This document shows positions 6,546 through 15,211 of a DNA stretch of 64,000 bases, piece after piece. The position numbers and the translations under genes were made by a program. The DNA comes from Bin87 sp963692995 (GTDB lineage Bacteria > Chloroflexota > Dehalococcoidia > Lucifugimonadales > UBA3495): positions 682,001 through 746,000 of the forward strand of contig OY843611.1 in the NCBI GenBank assembly GCA_963692995.1, written 5' to 3'. Within the stretch, counting starts at the first letter, position 1. Each line of letters begins with the position of its first letter. The notes under the pieces were generated by a model. It worked only from the letters and a program-made list of their open reading frames with translations. It had not been told where the DNA came from and did not search any database.

Positions 6546-7748
6546 CTACCGCCGCTCGAAAACCGCCGCCACGCCCTGGCCGCCGCCGACGCACATGGTC
6601 TCCAGGCCCCACTGGGCGTCCTGGCGTTCCATCTCGTGGAGCATGGTGGTGAGGATGCGGGCGCCGGTGGCCGCGATGGGGTGGCCCAGGGAGATGCCGG
6701 AGCCGTTGACGTTCAGGTTGTCCTCGTGGGGCAGTTGCCACTCGCGCAGCACGGCCAGCACCTGGGCGGCGAAGGCCTCGTTCAGCTCGATGATGTCCAT
6801 GTCGCCCAGGGTCATGCCGATCTTGTCCATCACCTTGTTGACGGCCGGCACCGGGCCGATGCCCATGGTGGCGGGATGGCAACCCGTGACGGCCCAGCCG
6901 CGCAGATAGGCCATGGGGGTCAGTCCCAGCTCTTCCAGTTTGTCCTCGGCAACTACCAGGCAGACCGAGGCGGCATCGTTCTGGCTGCTGGCGTTGCCGG
7001 CCGTTACCACGCCATCGCGCATCACCGGGCGCAGGCGCCCCAGCGCTGCCATGGTGGTGTCGGCGCGGGGGCCTTCATCGGCGTCGAAGATCTTGGGGTC
7101 GCCGCGACGCTGGGGGATGCTCACGGGGACGATCTCGGCGTCGAACTTGCCGGAATCCCGGGCGGTCACGGCGCGCTGGTGGCTGCGCAGGGCGTACTCG
7201 TCCTGCTCTTCGCGGGGGATTTCGTACTCGCGGGCCAGGTTCTCCGCCGTCTCCACCATGCCGCCGGGGATGGGGCCGAACCGCTCGTCCGGCGCGATGG
7301 TGACGCGGGCGCGGGCCAGCCGGTCGTGAAAGGTCACCGAGCCGAAGCGGGCGCCCCAGCGGGACTCGTTGCTGTAGAACTCGGCGCCGCTCATGCTCTC
7401 GGCGCCGCCGGCGATAACCACGTCGGCGTTGTCGGTCTGGATGAGCATGCAGGCGTTGAGGATGGCCTGGAGGCCGGAGGAACAGCGGCGGTCCAGCTGG
7501 TAGCCCGGCACCTCGATGGGCAACCCCGCTTTCAGGCTGGCCAGCCGTCCGATGGCGGGGTTTTCGCCCGAAGGATACCCGTGGCCCAGGATCACGTCGT
7601 CCACCCGGGTCGGATCAACGCCGCTGCGTTCCAGCGCGGCCTGTATGACCGTGGATGCCAGCTCAGCGGCGGGCACGTCCCGCAGCGCTCCGCCGAAATT
7701 GCCGACGGCGGTGCGAACCGGGGAAACGATGGCTACTCCTCTCATCAT
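6546..7748 (-). CDS. thiolase family protein (acetyl-CoA acyltransferase)
   Basis: A 400-residue thiolase of normal length. The nucleophile C89 is in RRCSSGLQA, the NEAFAAQV motif follows IIEL, the base H356 is in SLGHPIAATGAR, and the second cysteine C386 is in CVGGGQG. All catalytic residues are present. It should catalyse CoA-dependent cleavage of 3-ketoacyl-CoA or the reverse Claisen condensation in the cytoplasm. Two adjacent ATGs (7748, 7745) are possible starts. It is alone in its transcription unit apart from the PQQ-propeller gene 138 bp upstream. Together with the MaoC pair at 13618-14815 it fits fatty-acid or ring-derived CoA-ester breakdown. Confidence 0.95.
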   Translation of the reverse strand: MMRGVAIVSPVRTAVGNFGGALRDVPAAELASTVIQAALERSGVDPTRVDDVILGHGYPSGENPAIGRLASLKAGLPIEVPGYQLDRRCSSGLQAILNACMLIQTDNADVVIAGGAESMSGAEFYSNESRWGARFGSVTFHDRLARARVTIAPDERFGPIPGGMVETAENLAREYEIPREEQDEYALRSHQRAVTARDSGKFDAEIVPVSIPQRRGDPKIFDADEGPRADTTMAALGRLRPVMRDGVVTAGNASSQNDAASVCLVVAEDKLEELGLTPMAYLRGWAVTGCHPATMGIGPVPAVNKVMDKIGMTLGDMDIIELNEAFAAQVLAVLREWQLPHEDNLNVNGSGISLGHPIAATGARILTTMLHEMERQDAQWGLETMCVGGGQGVAAVFERR

Positions 7749-7759
7749 GCTGCTCCTTG

Positions 7760-7797
7760 TGTGCTGTGGGCGGCCGGGTGTGCTGTGGGCGGCCGGT
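7760..7797. repeat. 19-bp tandem duplication before the thiolase
   Basis: TGTGCTGTGGGCGGCCGG occurs twice in a row with a 19-bp period in the leader upstream of the thiolase start. It is probably a simple duplication. Nothing else was recognised in the 138-bp gap. Confidence 0.7.
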
Positions 7798-7886
7798 TCG
7801 GGACGGCTTTATCGGGGGTCAAAAATGCGTCAGTATGATACTCGTTGCCCCGCGGACTGTAAAACGGGAACGCTGCCGATTACCGT

Positions 7887-9233
7887 TCACTCCACCGCGT
7901 GCGCCCGGCCGTCCGCCGTCCGCACGTACAGCCGGTTCCCGGAGTAGGCTGGCGGCAACTCGACCGGCGCTCCCAGGTCCAGTGTCCAGACGAGGGCCCC
8001 GTCCGTTCGGTTCAGCGCGTAGAGCATCCCGTCCTTTGCGCCGAAATAGACCCGCTCGCCCAGGATGACCGGGGAACTGACGATGCCATCGCCGGCCTCA
8101 AACCGCCATAGCTCATCATCCGTAGCGGCGTTCCGAGCGTAGAACAGCCCGTCGCCGTCCCCAAGGTAATAGACGCCATCGGCCAAGGCCGGCGACGCAA
8201 CGACACCCTGGGACGCGCGTTCTTCGGGCGCGAACCGCCAGAGTTCTCCTCGTTGCGCGGGGGGCGCCGGCACGAAGGGCGTCTGCCAGATCCACAGCTG
8301 AAACCACGAGCGTTTTATCCAGTACAGCCCCGGCATTCCCTTGACGTCGTTGTTGATGGCGTAGAGAGACCCCCCGGAGGGGAAGTACACGGTATCGCCG
8401 GATACCACCGGCGGCCCCGACGCCGAGCCCGCCGTGAGAAACCGGAAGCGACGCCGACCGTCGTTGGCATCGATGAAATACAGATTGCCCTCGTCATCGG
8501 CGACGTACAGACGGCCATCCCGGAGCGTTGGCGTGGTCTTGACGTTGCCCCGTATCCGGTGTTTCCAGAGCCGGTCGCCGGTCTGGGCATCCAGCGCGTA
8601 GATGATGTTGCCCGACGAGGTTATGTAGGCGATGCCATCGTGCACCAGGGCCGACGCCGATATGGGTAGGTGCGCCTTGAACTCCCAGACCGGTTCCCCG
8701 GTATCCTTGTTGAGAGCCAGCATCCGGTGGTTGGTCAAGCCCACGTACACCAGATTGTTGCTGGCTACCGTCAGGGCGTGGTCCATCGGTCCCGGCGTTT
8801 CGATTTCCCAGATTGGATTGCCTGACGCGGCGTCCAGGGCCATGGCCTTGAAGTGGCCGCCCACGTAGAGCGCGCCATCCACAACCAACGGAGCGGAGCG
8901 GGTTGGCGGCCCCAGGTCCCGCGACCAGACCAGCCGGCCCACCGGCTGCCGCTCCGGTTCCGCGACGTACCCGTTCAGGTTTGGCCCATAGCCCAGCATT
9001 GACCACTGCCCGGCCCGCGACGCGGACGAGGCTACGGCGGAGGGACTGCCCACAAACCAACGAACCGGGTTGGGCAGGCTGAACCAGAAAATCCAGCCCA
9101 GGAGCGCTATCAGGGCCAGCGTTCCCAACGTGGCCGCCGGTTTCACGATCCCCATCCGATAGCGTCGCCGGGCCGTGCGTTGGCTCCGATCTATCCAGTC
9201 GGGAAGTTGGGTTTCCGTTTGCTGATTGTCCAT
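7887..9233 (-). CDS. membrane-anchored PQQ-like (BamB-type) beta-propeller protein
   Basis: A 448-residue protein. The N-terminal 27 residues are polar and basic (RTARRRYRMG), followed by one transmembrane helix (TLGTLALIALLGWIFWFSL, about residues 35-53). The rest is a series of PQQ-type blades with the signature W-x-x-x-x-G-x-x-x-x-P: GALYVGGHFKAMALDAASG, NLVYVGLTNHRMLALNKDTG, YITSSGNIIYALDAQTGDRLW, RLYVADDEGNLYFIDANDG, VYFGAKDGMLYALNRTDGAL. No dehydrogenase cofactor residues are evident, so it is more likely a BamB-like scaffold or sensor facing outward from the membrane. It lies between the ABC permease and thiolase genes on the same strand. Confidence 0.88.
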   Translation of the reverse strand: MDNQQTETQLPDWIDRSQRTARRRYRMGIVKPAATLGTLALIALLGWIFWFSLPNPVRWFVGSPSAVASSASRAGQWSMLGYGPNLNGYVAEPERQPVGRLVWSRDLGPPTRSAPLVVDGALYVGGHFKAMALDAASGNPIWEIETPGPMDHALTVASNNLVYVGLTNHRMLALNKDTGEPVWEFKAHLPISASALVHDGIAYITSSGNIIYALDAQTGDRLWKHRIRGNVKTTPTLRDGRLYVADDEGNLYFIDANDGRRRFRFLTAGSASGPPVVSGDTVYFPSGGSLYAINNDVKGMPGLYWIKRSWFQLWIWQTPFVPAPPAQRGELWRFAPEERASQGVVASPALADGVYYLGDGDGLFYARNAATDDELWRFEAGDGIVSSPVILGERVYFGAKDGMLYALNRTDGALVWTLDLGAPVELPPAYSGNRLYVRTADGRAHAVE

Positions 9234-9258
9234 TACAGGTTGATCGGACTACACGTCC

Positions 9259-9287
9259 GTAGGGGCGGGTTTCAAACCCGCCCCTAC
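9259..9287. repeat. GTAGGGGCGGG-type palindrome
   Basis: A perfect inverted repeat: arm GTAGGGGCGGGTTT, one-base centre, mirror arm. It lies 3' of the permease gene ending at 9330 and before the PQQ gene start. Copies of the same family are at 31487, 36753 and 63766, each at a gene end, which suggests a terminator-like or mobile palindromic element. Confidence 0.8.
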
Positions 9288-9329
9288 TTTATCACGCCTT
9301 TTGCTCGGCGGATGGATGCCGCTACTCCT

Positions 9330-10430
9330 TTAAAGGTTCCGCTGTTTCGGGTCGAGGCGGTCGCGCAGCCAGTCGCCCAATAGGTTCACCGACAGCACGG
9401 TGAACAGGATGCCGAGACCAGGGAAGAAGGACACCCACCAGGAGTCGATGATGAGCTCGCGCCCGTCGGCGACCATCACGCCCCAGGCCGGATTGGGGCG
9501 CGGGATGCCGGCGCCCAGGAAGCTCAGCCCGGCTTCCAGCAGGATGACGAAGCCCAACTGCAAGGTGGCCAGGACGATGATGGTGTTCACCAGGTTGGGG
9601 AAGATGTGACGGATCATTATCCTGATTTGTGACGACCCGGCGACACGGGATCGGGCGATGAAGTCCTGGGTTTTGAGCGCCAGGGTTTCACCGCGAATCA
9701 ATCGGGCGTAACGAGACCAGAGGAACAGGCACACCACGATCAGCACGTTCTCGATGCGTGGCCCCAGGGTAGCGGCCAGCACCAGCGCAACCAGGATCAG
9801 CGAAATCGACAGGGACATATCCACCAGTCGCATGACCACGGTGTCCACCCAGCCGCCGAAATAGCCGGCCAGAATGCCCAGTACCGTGCCGATCAGTCCC
9901 GACACGAAGATCGCCATCATCGACACCACCAGGGCCAGGCGCGCGCCAAAGATGATGCGGCTGAAAATGTCCATACCGTTCTTGTCAGTGCCCAGCAGGT
10001 ATTTGACCTGGCCTCCGGGTTTGACCACGATTTGGAGCTGGTCGCCCAGGACGGGGGCTTCGCCCGCGGCTTTGCCGAGCACGGTGGCGTCGCCGATGCG
10101 AACGGTGCGTTCAGCATCGCTGAGTTTGATCTCGTTTTGCCGATTCTCCCGGTTCACCCGCTCTACAACCGTGCGAATGGAGATTACGTCGCTGGCCCAG
10201 GCCGGAGGCACCAGCCGATCATCGAGGTCGCCGCGCCGCGGATTATGTGGCGCGATCAGCTCGGCGAAGACCGCCGGCAGGATCAAAAAGATCAACAGCA
10301 TGGTCACGGGGAATAGGGGCAATCGCCGTATTTCCCGGAGCCAATGCCGCATCTTGGCAAAGGCTCCCATTGGGGCGGCGGCTTCTTCCGAAGCGGGCGC
10401 CGCAGGAACCGGAGCCGTGGTTATCGCCAT
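9330..10430 (-). CDS. ABC transporter permease, OppC/DppC type
   Basis: A 366-residue inner-membrane permease of the oligopeptide/nickel class. The N-terminal OppC_N region holds the first membrane helix (FPVTMLLIFLILPAVFAELI), and is followed by a large extracytoplasmic insert (about residues 75-140), longer than in E. coli DppC. The binding-protein-dependent transport domain has GLIGTVLGILAGYFGGWVDTVVMRL and the coupling-helix signature RGETLALKTQDFIARSRVAG. The C-terminus LLGDWLRDRLDPKQ is diagnostic of DppC. It pairs with the DppB-like gene 55 bp upstream. No ATPase genes are present in the cluster. The substrate is unknown and may not be a peptide. Confidence 0.94.
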   Translation of the reverse strand: MAITTAPVPAAPASEEAAAPMGAFAKMRHWLREIRRLPLFPVTMLLIFLILPAVFAELIAPHNPRRGDLDDRLVPPAWASDVISIRTVVERVNRENRQNEIKLSDAERTVRIGDATVLGKAAGEAPVLGDQLQIVVKPGGQVKYLLGTDKNGMDIFSRIIFGARLALVVSMMAIFVSGLIGTVLGILAGYFGGWVDTVVMRLVDMSLSISLILVALVLAATLGPRIENVLIVVCLFLWSRYARLIRGETLALKTQDFIARSRVAGSSQIRIMIRHIFPNLVNTIIVLATLQLGFVILLEAGLSFLGAGIPRPNPAWGVMVADGRELIIDSWWVSFFPGLGILFTVLSVNLLGDWLRDRLDPKQRNL

Positions 10431-10485
10431 AGTCTATCCTCCGCCGTTTTCCTTATGCAATGCAGTGCTTTTGCCGGCATCATGG

Positions 10486-11409
10486 TCAGTTGTAGCGGAT
10501 GCGGGGGTCCAGGTAGGCGTAGAGAATGTCCACTAACAGGTTCGCGAAGATGTAGATGGACGACCCGATGATGACCACCGCCTGGAGCACTTGGAAGTCG
10601 CGGGCGCGCACCGCCCCCACTGCCAACTGACCCACGCCCGGCCAGGAAAACACCGTCTCCACAATCACGGTTCCCGTGAACAGGCCGCCGATGATGATGG
10701 CGAAGTAGGTCAAGGGCGCGATGAAAGCGTTGCGCAGACAGTGCTTCCAGATGACCTTCCACTCCGGCACGCCCTTGATGCGCGCCAGTTTTACGAACTC
10801 GGTGTCCAGCACGTCCAGCATCGAGGAGCGGATCAGCCGCAGCAGCGCTGCTACCTGGAAGAAGCCCAGGGTGAACGCCGGCATTATCATGTGGGCGATG
10901 CCGCCCTTGCCCGACGACGGCAGCCAGCCCAGTTTCACCGCAAAGAGCCACAGGAGCATGATGCCTAGCCAGAAGCTGGGCACCGACTGGCCCAGGAAGG
11001 CCACCGCCTTGCCTTGGTAATCCAGCCACCCGTCCTTGCGGGCTGCCGTTATCACTCCCAGGGGAACCCCCAAAATCACGGCGATTATCATCGCCAGACC
11101 GCCCAACTGGAGCGTCGCCGGGAAACGGTCCAACACCATTCCCATGGCGGTCTGCCCGCCAAAGGCGTAGGACTCGCCGAAGTCGCCCCGGAGGGCGTTG
11201 CCCAGGAACACCAGGTAGCGCATGTGCAACGGCTTGTCCAGGCCCCATTTCTTTTTCAGCTCGGCGATGTCCTCGGGTGTGGCTTCTCCCATGGGCAGCA
11301 TCACCGACGTGGGGTCGCCGGTTATGTTGGAGAGCATGAAAACAATGATGCTCACCAGCAACACGGCGATGATCGCCTGTCCAACGCGGAAGATGATAAA
11401 CCGCTGCAT
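10486..11409 (-). CDS. ABC transporter permease, OppB/DppB type
   Basis: A 307-residue permease starting MQRFIIFRVGQAIIAVLLVS, the standard DppB N-terminal helix. The TM domain shows FGESYAFGGQTAMGMVLDRFPATLQLGG and the coupling motif SSMLDVLDTEFVKLARIKGVPEW. The C-terminus DILYAYLDPRIRYN is the family hallmark. It lies between the binding protein gene and the DppC-like permease, all on the minus strand, giving the order binding protein, permease B, permease C. Confidence 0.95.
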   Translation of the reverse strand: MQRFIIFRVGQAIIAVLLVSIIVFMLSNITGDPTSVMLPMGEATPEDIAELKKKWGLDKPLHMRYLVFLGNALRGDFGESYAFGGQTAMGMVLDRFPATLQLGGLAMIIAVILGVPLGVITAARKDGWLDYQGKAVAFLGQSVPSFWLGIMLLWLFAVKLGWLPSSGKGGIAHMIMPAFTLGFFQVAALLRLIRSSMLDVLDTEFVKLARIKGVPEWKVIWKHCLRNAFIAPLTYFAIIIGGLFTGTVIVETVFSWPGVGQLAVGAVRARDFQVLQAVVIIGSSIYIFANLLVDILYAYLDPRIRYN

Positions 11410-11454
11410 TTTTGCCTCCCGTCTTTACTGCCGTTGTCATTCCGGCTCGTATCC

Positions 11455-11482
11455 CGTCATTCCGGCTTCCGCCGGAATGACG
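11455..11482. repeat. GTCATTCC-family palindrome
   Basis: A perfect hairpin with arms CGTCATTCCGGC/GCCGGAATGACG, preceded by a half copy at 11436. It lies between the binding protein and permease genes, so it may lower downstream expression relative to the binding protein. Confidence 0.8.
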
Positions 11483-11512
11483 GTTGGAGGGGGTGAATGA
11501 CGGGTATCGACC

Positions 11513-13378
11513 TTATCTCGCCGCCCTGGCGTACTCCAGGTGGCCGAAGACGCCGGTGAGGCTGCCGAACTTGTACTCGGCCACTTCGTCCGGGTTTGCC
11601 ACCAAGGTGGAGCGGATGTTGACGATGGGGATGGTGCGGTAGGTGTCGTAGATGTCATCGCCCATGGCCTGGACCAGCCGGTGCCGCTCGTCCGGATCGG
11701 TCTCTTCCAACAGGGCCTCGTAGATGGAGTCGTACAGCGGGTCTTCCATGTAGATGACGCCGCCTTGGGGGCGACCCGTGTCGGGATCGGTGGGACCGGT
11801 GTAGTAATAGATGCGAGCGTTGGCGTTGATCTGGCGAATGGTCTGACGCACGGGCAGGATGAAATGGGCGTCGTGCAGGTCGCGGAAAGCGTCCAGGGCG
11901 CGGGCGAATTCCACCTCCACCAGCTTGGCGTCAATGCCGATGTCCTGGAAAGACTGGGCAACGTTTTGGGAGACTTCAATCGTTTCCGGCAAGCCGGGCA
12001 GGCTGGACTGCCAAACCTCCATGCTGAAGCGGTTCTGGCCATTGTCGCCGGGGAAGCCGGCCTGGTCGAGGAGTTGCTTGGCCAGTTCGGGGTCATAGCC
12101 GTACTTTTCGTCAAACTCCTCTTCCCAGCGGGGGTTCCAGCCCTCCAGGGTGTCGTGGAAGATGGTGTTGTACATGGGTTCGCCGCGACCCTTGAACAGC
12201 TCGTTGATGATCTGCTCCCGGTTGATGGCGCGGTTCAGCGCCTGGCGGACCAATGCTCCGGTCTCGCCGGGGGCGTTCCACGGTTCGGTGTCCGGGTTCC
12301 AGTTGAACTTGCTGACGTAGTACTGGCCCAGGGGCAGGATGGTCAGGCCGACGGAAGGCAGGGGGCTTTCGAAGATCTCCATGCCTTGGTCCAGGGCCTG
12401 CTGGTGCAGGACTTTGGGCACGTCCACCATGTTGGCCTCGCCGGTGAGGAGCATGGCGAGGCGGGTCAGATCTTCCGGCGCGGTGGTGATGCGCAGGTTC
12501 CTGAACTCAGGGTTGACCCGCCAGTGGTCGTAGGGAACCGCCTCGTATTCGGTGAACTCCTTGAGTTCCCGGTTCACGAACTGGTAGGCGCCGGTGCCGG
12601 CGGGGCCGCTCTCGAACATGGCTTTGCCCTCGGCCTCGAACTGCGCCGCGCTGCGGACGGCGGCGCAGGGAACCACCAGGATGTTGAACCACCAGTTCGC
12701 CACGTCCACCTGGGGCTGGGCCAGCGTCATCTTGAAGGTGTAATCGTCGATGACCTCCATTTTGCCGGCGTCGATCATCTCGGTCATGGAGTCATAGCCC
12801 ATGAAACGCTTGAGCGGGGCCTTGCATCCGGCCAAGGGGTCGGACATCTGCTGGTCCACGGTGAGGATCACGTCCTTGACGGTGAATTCGCCCCAGCCGT
12901 GGTGCATCTCCACGCCTTCCTGAAGGTAGAAAGTGTACTCGCTGGCGTCGGGGCTGACGTCCCACGCCCGGGCCAGCTGGGGGAGGATGGTGGAAACGCC
13001 GGTTTCCGGGGATATGGTGGTTAGGTTCTCCCACATGGGCCGGAAGGGCAGGTGCCCGCTGCTGGTGGCCATCCAGGGGAGGAAGGTGTCCTGGGGCAGC
13101 GGGGTTACGGCCAAATGAAGCGTGACGTCGCTTTCAACCCTGGCCCTGGCGGGCGGGGCGGTGGGTTCCGGGGCGGCAGTGGCGGCGGGAGCGGTAGCCG
13201 CCGTGGCGGCCCCCGGAGCCGCCGTGGTGGCCGCGGGAGCCGCCACGGTGGCCGCGGGCGCAGCAGGAGGGGCCGCCGGTTCGGTGGATTCGCCGCAGGC
13301 GAAGATTGCGGACAAGGTCAACAACAGCGCGAGGGCGACAATGATACGTGGCAAAGGGGCCAAGCGAGTAATTGCCAT
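11513..13378 (-). CDS. ABC transporter substrate-binding lipoprotein (SBP family 5)
   Basis: A family 5 (oligopeptide/nickel) solute-binding protein. I place the start at ATG 13378 (MAITRLAP), because AGGAG ends about 9 bases before it; ATG 13387 lies too close. The signal peptide is lipoprotein type, ending LSAIFAC with the lipidated Cys. A long Ala/Pro/Thr-rich linker follows (to about residue 75), a common surface tether. The mature domain has the typical LARAWDVSPDASEYTFYLQEGVEMHHG, RQALNRAINREQIINELF and PELAKQLLDQAGFPGD motifs. Secreted and membrane-anchored, it should hand substrate to the two permeases downstream. Confidence 0.95.
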   Translation of the reverse strand: MAITRLAPLPRIIVALALLLTLSAIFACGESTEPAAPPAAPAATVAAPAATTAAPGAATAATAPAATAAPEPTAPPARARVESDVTLHLAVTPLPQDTFLPWMATSSGHLPFRPMWENLTTISPETGVSTILPQLARAWDVSPDASEYTFYLQEGVEMHHGWGEFTVKDVILTVDQQMSDPLAGCKAPLKRFMGYDSMTEMIDAGKMEVIDDYTFKMTLAQPQVDVANWWFNILVVPCAAVRSAAQFEAEGKAMFESGPAGTGAYQFVNRELKEFTEYEAVPYDHWRVNPEFRNLRITTAPEDLTRLAMLLTGEANMVDVPKVLHQQALDQGMEIFESPLPSVGLTILPLGQYYVSKFNWNPDTEPWNAPGETGALVRQALNRAINREQIINELFKGRGEPMYNTIFHDTLEGWNPRWEEEFDEKYGYDPELAKQLLDQAGFPGDNGQNRFSMEVWQSSLPGLPETIEVSQNVAQSFQDIGIDAKLVEVEFARALDAFRDLHDAHFILPVRQTIRQINANARIYYYTGPTDPDTGRPQGGVIYMEDPLYDSIYEALLEETDPDERHRLVQAMGDDIYDTYRTIPIVNIRSTLVANPDEVAEYKFGSLTGVFGHLEYARAAR

Positions 13379-13456
13379 ATGGGTCATCTCCTGCCGGTTG
13401 AATTGTGCAATAAAGCACTATGAAAGCGCCTTTTAAAGTTCCCGGCAGACACTACC

Positions 13457-13494
13457 ATTGACGAATTGCAATGTCAATTATCAATTTTATTGAT
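13457..13494. promoter_or_regulatory. paired AT-rich dyads in the divergent promoter region
   Basis: ATTGAC (13457-13462) pairs with GTCAAT (13473-13478), and ATCAAT-TTT-ATTGAT follows at 13480-13494. They lie in the 239-bp gap between the divergent binding-protein (minus) and MaoC (plus) genes, in an AT-rich patch unlike its surroundings. They are candidate operators for a shared regulator. Nothing else was recognised in the gap. Confidence 0.4.
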
Positions 13495-13617
13495 GTTAGG
13501 CGCGCCTCAAAATCAGGCCAGGCGGCTCCCCGGATTGACGAACCCGGCGCCCTGCGCTACGCTTGCGCTGCGAAATCACTCCAGCCACATTACTCCAACC
13601 ATGCGGAGCATCTCCCT

Positions 13618-14172
13618 ATGACTCAACAAGCCCTTCCCACTGCTCTGACCCCGGAAGTCCAGGCCATGGTGGGCGTCAGCGGCGATGTTGTCGAATCTTG
13701 GGGCGTGGTGGACGGAGAGTATATGCGCCGCTTTACGCAGGCGCTGATGGACCCCGACCCCCGCTACTGGGATGACGAATTCGCCAAGTCCACCCGCTAC
13801 GGCGCGCTGATCGCCCCGCCGATTATGGTCAGCTACCTGGCCGGCCGCATCCGGCCCGACCAGGGCGATCCCATCACCGCAGCTTTTGAGGAAAACCCGG
13901 AATCCGACGGCATCGGATCAGTGGAACGGCCCGGCGAACTGCCCCCGGTTCCCACCAACCTGGTGCGCGTGCTGAACGCCGGCAACGAGATCGAGGTGTA
14001 TGCCTATCCCAGCATCGGCGACAAAATCTTTTTCCAGAACCGTTACTCCGAGATCCGGGAGCGCTTGGGCCGGGACGGTACGCCCTTCCTGATCATTACC
14101 CGCGAAACCCGCTACTGGAACCAGGACGACGTGACCCTTTGCATTACGCGGGCCTCCACTATCCGCCGATAA
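13618..14172 (+). CDS. MaoC-like dehydratase, N-terminal (FAS1-type) half
   Basis: A 184-residue hot-dog-fold protein. The start ATG 13618 has GGAG ten bases upstream; the longer in-frame extension has no homology-like content. MVGVSGDVVESWGVVDGEYMRRFTQALMDPDPRYWDDEFAKST and YGALIAPPIMVSYL match the MaoC_dehydrat_N (FAS1-like dehydratase) pattern, in which one hot-dog pairs with a catalytic MaoC hot-dog. The next gene (14255) supplies that second hot-dog. The pair should hydrate or dehydrate an enoyl-CoA/3-hydroxyacyl-CoA. Its exact substrate is unknown. Confidence 0.85.
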   Translation: MTQQALPTALTPEVQAMVGVSGDVVESWGVVDGEYMRRFTQALMDPDPRYWDDEFAKSTRYGALIAPPIMVSYLAGRIRPDQGDPITAAFEENPESDGIGSVERPGELPPVPTNLVRVLNAGNEIEVYAYPSIGDKIFFQNRYSEIRERLGRDGTPFLIITRETRYWNQDDVTLCITRASTIRR

Positions 14173-14254
14173 CGAAACCCGATGCTGCCACCCCGGGCAG
14201 CTCTTGTGGTTGTCCGATTTCCCAGGAGCCTGCCTCTCTCAGGAGCCCACTACA

Positions 14255-14815
14255 ATGACTACTCTGCTGGACGACCTCCTCAATATGGAGCCGGAGGAAA
14301 TTTGGCGGCGCAACGAGCGTCCCGACGCCGACGGCCTCCGCGACAAGAAGCAGATTTACTACGAGGATGTTAACGAGGGCGATGAACTGCCCAAGTACAT
14401 TTACAAGCCCACGCCAACTCACCTGTTCCGGTGGAGCGCCGCCATCGAGAACTTTCACCGCATCCACTACGATCTGGACTTCGGCCTCAACCACGACCGC
14501 AATCCCAGCATTCTGGTGCATGGCTCGTGGAAGCAGAGCGTAGTGCCCCAGTACCTGAAGGACTGGACGCTGCCCAACGGTTGGCCCTGGAAGGCGCGCT
14601 TTGAACACCGGGCTATGCTGGTTCCCGGCGACGTGCTGATTATGTGGGGTCGGATTACCAGCAAATACGAGAAGAGCCGGATGGGGTTCATCGAGTTGGA
14701 AATCGGCATGAAAACCCAGGACGGCGTCGAGAGTATGCCGGGAACGGCGACGGTAGCGCTGCCCTTGCGAGATGGTCCGCCGTTACCCTATCCCTTCGTG
14801 CCGCCCGCCGACTGA
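14255..14815 (+). CDS. MaoC-like dehydratase, catalytic half
   Basis: A 186-residue hot-dog protein, start ATG 14255 preceded by AGGAG at 14241. The core has YYEDVNEGDELPKYIYKPTP, then the active-site-like helix AIENFHRIHYDLDFG and ILVHGSWKQSVVPQYL. The IHYD segment holds the Asp/His dyad equivalent of (R)-specific enoyl-CoA hydratases (D and H after N/D-x-x-x-I-H). The gene lies 82 bp after its partner at 13618. Together they look like the split two-subunit MaoC hydratases used in side-chain or sterol-like degradation. Confidence 0.87.
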   Translation: MTTLLDDLLNMEPEEIWRRNERPDADGLRDKKQIYYEDVNEGDELPKYIYKPTPTHLFRWSAAIENFHRIHYDLDFGLNHDRNPSILVHGSWKQSVVPQYLKDWTLPNGWPWKARFEHRAMLVPGDVLIMWGRITSKYEKSRMGFIELEIGMKTQDGVESMPGTATVALPLRDGPPLPYPFVPPAD

Positions 14816-14862
14816 CCTCTGGTCGTTCCGACTACCATCTGGTCGTTCCGCCTGTCCCTAAC

Positions 14863-14890
14863 CGTCGTTCCCGCGAAAGCGGGAATGACG
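14863..14890. repeat. GTCATTCC-family palindrome
   Basis: CGTCGTTCCCGC and its mirror GCGGGAATGACG form a hairpin between the MaoC gene and the small protein at 14915. Confidence 0.75.
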
Positions 14891-14914
14891 GGCTGAAGTT
14901 TGGAGTTTGACACA

Positions 14915-15184
14915 ATGGCCCGTTTCATTGCCATTCACAAAGTTCCCGGCATCACCGAAGCCGATTTCCGCGACAAGCTGGACGCCGTGCGCAAGTGGCG
15001 ACCCGACCGCCGCACTACTGTTCTCAAGGTGTACGGCGACTTGGAGAATGGGCTGCTGATATCGGAATGTGAAGCGGTGGCACAGTCCCATTTCGAGGAT
15101 TGGCTCAACATGGTGGGCTGGCCGGCCGAGTCCATCAACAAGGTGGACATCGTTTGTCAGGTGGGGACGTTCTGGAAACTTTAG
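14915..15184 (+). CDS. small conserved-looking protein, possible ferredoxin-like (DUF4242-type) fold
   Basis: An 89-residue protein, start ATG 14915 with TGGAG nine bases upstream. It reads MARFIAIHKVPGITEADFRD, then VLKVYGDLENGLLISECEA and SHFEDWLNMVGWPAESINKV. The alternation of strands and helices and the ISECEA core resemble small dimeric alpha-beta (DUF4242 or nickel-binding-like) proteins. No catalytic residues can be claimed. It ends 27 bp before the convergent YihY gene. Confidence 0.7.
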   Translation: MARFIAIHKVPGITEADFRDKLDAVRKWRPDRRTTVLKVYGDLENGLLISECEAVAQSHFEDWLNMVGWPAESINKVDIVCQVGTFWKL

Positions 15185-15211
15185 GGCGGTGGCGACGGCG
15201 GGCAATTGATC

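Noticed and set aside
6636..7838. 400-codon plus frame over the thiolase
   Set aside because: Antisense to a complete thiolase with all catalytic residues.
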